Assembly (NCBI RefSeq): GCF_958298935.1
Contig: NC_084922.1
Coordinates: 374,501 to 438,500 of the forward strand
Direction: 5' to 3'
Origin: Phragmites australis
Taxonomy: Eukaryota > Streptophyta > Magnoliopsida > Poales > Poaceae
Length of the DNA: 64,000 bases
Of this stretch, positions 57,901 to 64,000 are shown one piece after another. A model generated the notes under the pieces. The model did not search any database. It saw only the letters and a list, made by a program, of their open reading frames with translations, and was not told the origin of the DNA. The position numbers and the translations under genes were made by a program. Position 1 is the stretch's first letter; each line of letters opens with the position of its first letter.

Positions 57901-60036
57901 TTGCATAAACATGAGGGAGTATTCAACAAAATTTCTACTACATGCAGTTGCTATAGCTAGTGTGTAAGGTTATTAACGTCCACATATCTAAGCAGTTATC
58001 ACTGGAATGTGTATGTGATGTTAAAACAATACAGTAGGCAAAAACAAAAAAAAGGGACGAACCTCAAGAGCTTTGCAAACTTTATCGACCTCACAAGCAT
58101 AGTTTATCTTCTTTGATGTCATAATAAGTTCGACGACAGCAATACACGATTGACCGGAAGGATCAAAGACAGGCAGGGCAACAGTGCCATGAACGTGGTA
58201 ACTGATCGCATGCTTCAGCCGTGGATACTCAGTACTGCTATAGTACTGCACATTTGGTGTCCACTCAGGCACCTTTTGCTTATAGACACGTCCAGGTAGC
58301 CCCAGCTCTCCAACACTGTCCCCATCTACTGAAAACATGTACATCATGGATACAACCCTGTACTGAAGTAGCCTGATGCTCTGGTGGTCAAGTACAAAAG
58401 GATGTCCAGAAGTAGTAAGCACATAGCGGTCTCTGTTCTTAACTGGTGCCCAGACCTGAACCAACAAATGTTGATCCGTGGACTCCTTAAAGTACCTAAG
58501 AGCTTGCGTAAGCCTCTCCTTGAACAAGCAAGAGTCATCTGTGCCATCTTCATCCAGAGATAGGTGAAACTGCCATTTGTGATTGATCCGTTTAACCCTC
58601 TTAACTTGTAGTGTCAGAATTCCCTAGATAACAAAAGTGAATTGTAACTGGAGAAAGGCTACGATAACATATAAGAAAGGGACGCTGCTGCTGATCAAAT
58701 GATGACCTTTCGGGCCAAAACCACCTATATGCAACAGGTAAATCCCTGTTTCTATATGGACAAACCAAGCTTTGTACAGGCATCGAGTTTTACGAACCTA
58801 TTCGATCTATCCATTCATTAAAGTGAAGCAAAATTAATTCTGCAACACACAATACACAGTCCAGAGCCAATGAAATGAATTTGCCCTAGTTTATTCGGCA
58901 GGTAAGTAAAGCTGATCTCATTGTCGTGATTCTACTTTACTATAATATAATGAGACAAACAAAATGTTATCCAACTGCTTCAACTTTGAATACAATCTAG
59001 TAGTATACAGTCGATGGCGTCATAACCCACCACTAAATCTAGTAAATACAGCCTGAGCTAGCTTTTGAGACACCACACAACCACTAGGAGTCACAGCAAA
59101 GTAGTCCATGCATTATAGTCTAAAGTAAATGACTCAGGCAACAATAGTACAAGAAAGGAGCCTCCTTTTGTAAGCACAGTAATTTATAGAGTACTCCTCC
59201 CACCTCCTTAGTGGAATCCAATTTGCCATCAACAAATCTTAGCAATCATTAGCATTAAAAACCAAGCATGGCCCCACCGAGTCGGAAAGAAAGCCAGTTT
59301 TTTTTTTATTAGCACTAACTAAACAAACGCATTCGTGTCATTACAACAAAGAGATGTTGCTAACTTTACAACATTTTATCCACTTTTTTGCAATAGGAGG
59401 CACAAAGGTTCTGTTTCATCCAAAACACACAAGGCAAATATTATGGGACTAATAAACATGCCAAAGTCAACAATAAAGCCGGAAACTTGATGGATCGTAC
59501 AGCGAAGATTAGGTCAGTAGCGTATTAACGACAAGAGTAACAGCAAGATTCCAAGTGTTTATCCCTTCCAACTTCGGTACAGAAAGATTCCGCAAATCCA
59601 ATCAGTGTCAGCCAACCCGAAGATGAGCACAAAATCTCAAGCGAACCTCCCAAAGCGTCTCCCTTTCTCTAATCGTTCCAAAATCGTACGATCCACGAAC
59701 ACATAAGAGAGAAGATGAATCAAGGAGTGCTAGCAAGTCTGAGAAATGCTCACCGGAGCGGGCCCGTTGGACCTCCTCGACGACGGCAGCGGCGACTGCG
59801 GCCTCGGGCGCCGCGGGGGCCTCGAGCGGGAACAGCTGGCGGTCGTTGAAGAGCCAGAGCGGCGAGGGCGGCGTGAACCACGAGGAGGAGTTCGCCGGTA
59901 GTGATGCCAGCGGCGGGGAGGCGGAGATGGAGGAGAAGAGCAGGGACGTGGTGAGCGAGTCGAACGGCCAGGCGTCGCCAGGGCCGCAGCCGTCCCCGGG
60001 CGCGGAAGAAGGTGAGGGGTCGAGGTCGATGTTCAC
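54939..60036 (-). pseudogene. NLP3: NIN-like protein (NLP3-type RWP-RK transcription factor), pseudogene
   Basis: Five exons on the minus strand: 60,036-59,754; 58,604-58,063; 57,879-57,832; 57,738-56,779; 55,896-54,939, about 930 codons as in NLP3. Intact NLPs are nitrate-responsive activators with an N-terminal GAF-like regulatory region, an RWP-RK DNA-binding domain and a C-terminal PB1 domain. All are recognisable: [72 protein letters not shown]1 near 55,230-54,960. Lesions: a one-base insertion at 57,309-57,310 with TGA at 57,298; a 7-bp tandem duplication at 56,800-56,813 inside RWP-RK; a one-base loss near 55,789; TAA at 55,569; TAG at 55,347; and a three-codon loss in PB1. Any product would stop near residue 435, before the DNA-binding domain. 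A MULE end lies about 76 bp upstream of the ATG. Confidence 0.88.
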
Positions 60037-60111
60037 TGGTAACTGCGGGCGAGCCTGTCAGCGCTAGCGGCGACGGCGACGGCGGAAGAGGAGGAGAGAG
60101 AGAAGCGGAGG

Positions 60112-63100
60112 AGGGGCAAAAATAAAAAAATTGATAATAAATATCACTGTATTTATTAAATTGATAATATATCAGCGTATTTGTAAACCTAGCATTTATA
60201 TTCGGTATCACAATCATCAAAAAATCAATTTTTATATCTAAGACACCGAAAAACGATAGACCCAACATATATTCGACACCTCAGATATCGAAAACTCTCT
60301 GTATTCGACACTTGAGGTGTTGAATACAACGCACAATACCATATTTGGTACCCTGAATATAGGTCGCCTGTGTCGTTTTATCACGCACATCGCATCTAGT
60401 TGTGTGTAAATTTGTTTCAATGTAATTTTATCAAAATTTTATTATTCATTTAATATATTTGTGTAGGTAATTTTTTAGGAAGTAACATTAGGAGGATACA
60501 AATTCTAATTTATCAATTAATAATATTTGTGAAGTACGATTATCATAGAGGTTACATGCGTTGATAAATATTATATGGGATATGTGGTTTTTCGTTGCTG
60601 CACGAATGAACCCTAACCATAAAGAGATGACGATAATAAACGTTGGCATGTACGGTACGTCTAAAGACTAACTTAATAGCGTGCCACCACTAAACCAAAT
60701 ATGTTTAGGAATGAAAATAGACTCAAGTTATAATAGATGCTCTCTACTGAGTGTATCTAGGATATTTTTCCTTTCGCGGGGCATCAGGGCCCTTCGCTTT
60801 AGCGCGACAGGTCATCTCCCGCTTCCTTTCTCTCTTTGCTTCGCGTGTCTCAGCCACGGCACACTCCTTTGTTGCCTTACTCATACGCTCCTCCTCCTGA
60901 CGTTTGAGCCATAGTTGCTCCTACTTTTGCTTATACTCTCGATGTTCATACACTTCCCTTCTCCACTGCATGCTCATGCCGACCCACCACTTCTAGTGTG
61001 TATTTTGCTTCATATTTAGTCATTCCATGAAGTCATAAATAGGTGAAGGAGACTGGACAAATAAAATAAGAGGGGGGATTAGTAAGACAGTGCATGAAAT
61101 CGTATGGAAAATGTCACATTAGTGATATACATTGTTATACCGGTGGATACTCGTATGATGCTTGTCGTATTGGTAGTTGGCACACATGAAAAAGCGTAGG
61201 ACATAGGTGTAGGAGATATCCTGGAATTTGCGAAGCCTACAAAGGTCATCATAGAAGCACATCGACGGTTCGACCCATTGGGGGATGAAAATTCGCTAAT
61301 ATTTCTTGGATGGGCTTGATGGAGCTGAAGAAGATATTGCAGTTGAGAAAGCTAAGAAATGAGTGATCAATCCATATATGAGGATGAGGTTATTTATGAT
61401 GGCTGGTGTATGGATTGAGTGTATGGGCTTGACTGGGGGCTAGAGCATAGAATTTCCTGTGAAAACTGAAAAATTATGGCATTGATGCTTGACAGAGATT
61501 CCCTGTAAAAGCTGTTGCTTAGTGTGATCATTTCATTCTGCAAAAGTTCAGCAATGAATTATTATTGCCTCTGTATGGAGACATAGAATCCTATAAAAAT
61601 ATTACCTGTGAAAGCTGTTAATTTTAAGTGGGTGTAAAAGTAGCATATATCCCTTTGATCTTAATCAAAGTCAAAGCTTGCTTTAAGCATTCATCCTAAA
61701 GCAAGCACAACCAGATGTTGAACGGTTCATACAATCAAATGGTTGATGTTTGAACTGCAATTAATGTTAATCTTCGAGATGCTGGTGATACAATCATAGT
61801 CTATACCAGTCACCAAGGTACTCGTGCTATAACATTAGTCATAAGAGGACACTAGCACAAACATTGGCGTGTCTAAAACTTGAGTTCACAAATACTTTTC
61901 ATATATTGGAAAGAATTATCTTTGGATAGTACGTTAATATAATAAACTTATTATCATATTAATTAGACATAAAGTTTATAAATAGTTTGTAACATAGTAT
62001 ATTCATATAAGACACTAACCATATACCTATCGAACTGAACTAATAAAATAAAAAAACAAAATAAATAGTCATGACTGTCATTTGCATAGTTCATAGTGCA
62101 TAGATATTGAATACCTAGATCATGTCAAGATGGCGGAGGAAAGTTGCAATACAAATTAGCGGAAGAATGCGAATTATGTTAGTCAATGCTATCAAGGTAA
62201 GATGTTTATCGTCTCCGAGGTGGTACTGAGAAGTTGTAAGGATGGGTACTAGCAAATCCACCATTATTTTTCAGGGTCATCAATGTCCTCCGGATATGGA
62301 GGCTTCGAAGGGAGGGGTCGTTGTAGCATGAAATCGCCGTCATCTTGAGCTATCACGGTACTAGTACGTACAATTTCCTTGTTGGTTGTACGTCATCTCG
62401 ATATGGTACGTGAACATCCTCTTACATTGATCATTGAACATTCTCTTGTATTATTGCTGGAACGTCGAGGTATTAGGGACATGAAATCATCATCCTCATC
62501 ATCCTCGTTATTTTCTGGATGAGCAGTAGAGAGCACCCATATACTCTTTAGGTTCGCTGACTGTCGTCGTCTTCTATGCGAATCAGGCATGACATCCCCG
62601 CCGAAGAGTATATACATTATGAAGAAGTCTGTGATGTCTTTGTTGATCAATTGTGCGTCTTCCGGGAACGTCTAACGCAAAAGAGGAATATTTGAATCAA
62701 TAGAAAAAAAATAAGTAGGGTGAGCACATAGAAAATTATGAACCTGTATGTGAGATGTATACTAGCCGGATAACATCATCATCGTTCTTTGTCTTCTAAA
62801 GAAATCTAGAACAGAAGGATGATTGACCGGTTCACATACCTTGAGATACGTTTGACGCTGGTCATGCAAGAGAGCCCTAAGGTCCTTGGTGCTTACATGT
62901 TGGAGCGGAGCGGTTAACGCATAACAGAAAAGTCTTACATGCAATTTGGCTATGGCTTGGATTATGTTATTCTACTTGATTCTTCTCTTCATGCACAATC
63001 TTCAAGAAGACATTAAGTGCTATATGGATCATTGTAGGTGTCCATAGAAAGCATGCACTTGAAGATTTTGCTATAGATTTACTGATCCTTCACTGCAATG

Positions 63101-63225
63101 CTATGGCACTACACCAAAATATGAATCTCTGATTATTTAAAAAACATTAAATATATATTAAATATCATAATTAATATGTAACAAAGCTTAATAAATAACT
63201 AAAAATAAAATTATGTGAAATAATT
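60112..63225 (-). mobile_element. Truncated MULE copy abutting the NLP gene leader
   Basis: Starting at about 60,112 (GGGCAAAAATAAAAAAATTGA), the sequence has a hairpin-rich end (ATTCGACACCTCAGATATCG and CTTGAGGTGTTGAAT words, 60,200-60,360) similar to 39,740-40,044. It then runs collinear with the 12.7-kb MULE: 60,540-61,380 matches 14,340-15,230, and 61,390-63,200 matches 19,095-20,770. It lacks the 3.9-kb LTR, preserving its empty site (GGTTATTTATG) near 61,393. Similarity stops near 63,225 without a terminus, so the right part is deleted. A relic of the charged ORF is at about 60,730-60,990 (minus). Confidence 0.75.
62393..62944 (-). pseudogene. Broken copy of the unnamed two-exon MULE gene
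   Basis: The minus-strand frame at 62,944-62,762 (CYALTAPLQHVSTKDLRALL and following) corresponds to exon 1 of the gene at 19,832-20,683. The frame at 62,650-62,393 (MINKDITDFFIMYILFGGDV, then SHRRRRQSANLKS and NEDDEDDDF) corresponds to exon 2. The intron lies at the same place. A stop occurs at the end of the exon 1 frame, and the C-terminal acidic run is shortened. Confidence 0.6.
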
Positions 63226-64000
63226 ACTATTATATGTTTCTTGATGCTGATAAAACTTGGATAAATTTTTGCATCTTCATATCGATCGTTTAGTCCCTCC
63301 GTGGTCAGCTAGAAGCTAGCTGGTACAGTACGGCTGCACGATTGTACAACAAGATTCCTGGTCTGTTCCGTTTTTATATGCAGCTAAGCTAAGACATGAT
63401 AGAACATGGTACAAAACTATGCAGGCTCAGGCCCAAGATAAGACATGATAGAACATGTTTCAAATTGTGTTCCAGGGAAAGCTCCCTGACAAGCAAACAT
63501 GGTTCCTTAAACACAAGACATTGTGTCGTGTAAAAGTCTGATCACATGAAAGAAGACGACTAGCGGACTCGAAAGGCCTTGATGAACACATTTCATTTCA
63601 TTACTTTGCCGGAGTTGGCTCCATCCACTGGGATGTCACGTGCACAGCAACTAGCAAGTGGCCATGTTGGTAATATCATGTCTTCCCTTTTAAGTCTCAC
63701 CCAATCATGTGAACTGAATGAACACCAAAGTATTCAGAAACAAAGAAGATGTAGCACGATCGCCTTCTGTCAGATGCGATAACCTCATCCAAAATAAGCT
63801 GCCAGTTTATTTACTTCCAGATCACGACACACTGCAGATGTAGTTTAGGGCCTGTGTTCGTACTCACTCTTCACATTTGGTCCCACAGGACCTAAACATG
63901 AACAACCAGCCAGCATCAGGGCTGTTTCATACATGACAAGGTCACAAGACTGACAACAGATTAACGGAATAAAGAACAATGTAGATGAACCAGCATAGGA
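63226..64000. other. Unassigned sequence at the right edge
   Basis: No recognisable gene. A 20-bp phrase (AAGACATGATAGAACATG) occurs twice, at about 63,391 and 63,441. The short plus-strand ORF at 63,579-63,782 has no known motif. The stretch could be the flank of a gene beyond the window. Confidence 0.35.

Noticed and set aside
40044..60112. Idea that one giant MULE captured the whole 20-kb gene island between its two ends
   Set aside because: The ends at 40,044 and 60,112 face so that element interiors lie outside the island; element genes and repeats continue leftwards from 40,044 and rightwards from 60,112.
63579..63782. Short plus-strand ORF at the right edge
   Set aside because: No motif, no splice context and length expected by chance.

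Overview
This window is nuclear DNA from a grass, probably a PACMAD-clade grass. The evidence is split genes with GT-AG introns, a GC-rich plastid-targeting first exon, LTR retrotransposons of grass type, PIF/Tourist and hAT MITEs, and genes whose closest remembered relatives are rice and panicoid proteins. No prokaryotic features, tRNA or rRNA genes were seen.

Layout. 1-12.7 kb: an old minus-strand Ty3/Gypsy chromovirus-type retrotransposon whose 5' half was deleted. Its 3' LTR carries a solo LTR that itself contains a second solo LTR of the same family. 12.7-13.7 kb: a Copia-like LTR piece and a Tourist-like MITE. 13,850-26,585: one 12.7-kb Mutator-like element (MULE) with inverted ends and a 9-bp target duplication. 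It carries remnants of a MuDR-type DNA-binding domain, a plant mobile domain (PMD) gene and a two-exon gene I cannot name, and it is interrupted by a 3.9-kb LTR and a 1.3-kb solo LTR. 27-29.7 kb: a small membrane-protein gene (DUF6490-like) and its broken tandem copy. 30-40 kb: a mosaic of AT-rich DNA, a LINE tail, pieces of related MULEs, an isoflavone-reductase-like pseudogene and a CACTA-like repeat array. 40-60 kb: a gene island. 60.1-63.2 kb: another piece of the MULE family.

Gene island. It holds an intact divergent RPS15A (uS8) gene of the type used in plant mitochondria; a plastid-type histidine-phosphatase (phosphoglycerate mutase-like) pseudogene; an intact beta-amylase of the non-catalytic BAM4 type with a LINE in its large first intron; and, convergent to it, a NIN-like protein (NLP3-type) pseudogene with at least five separate lesions. 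Two genes are intact and two are decaying inside otherwise readable exon structures. This fits loss of redundant copies in a polyploid or paleopolyploid, though sequencing error must be excluded for the single-base indels.

Most interesting pattern. Four MULE termini (26,585; 36,386; about 40,044; about 60,112) each lie a short distance upstream of a gene start, facing away from the gene. The MULE family also carries an internal repeat array, hairpin-rich ends and an unnamed two-exon protein present in two diverged copies.
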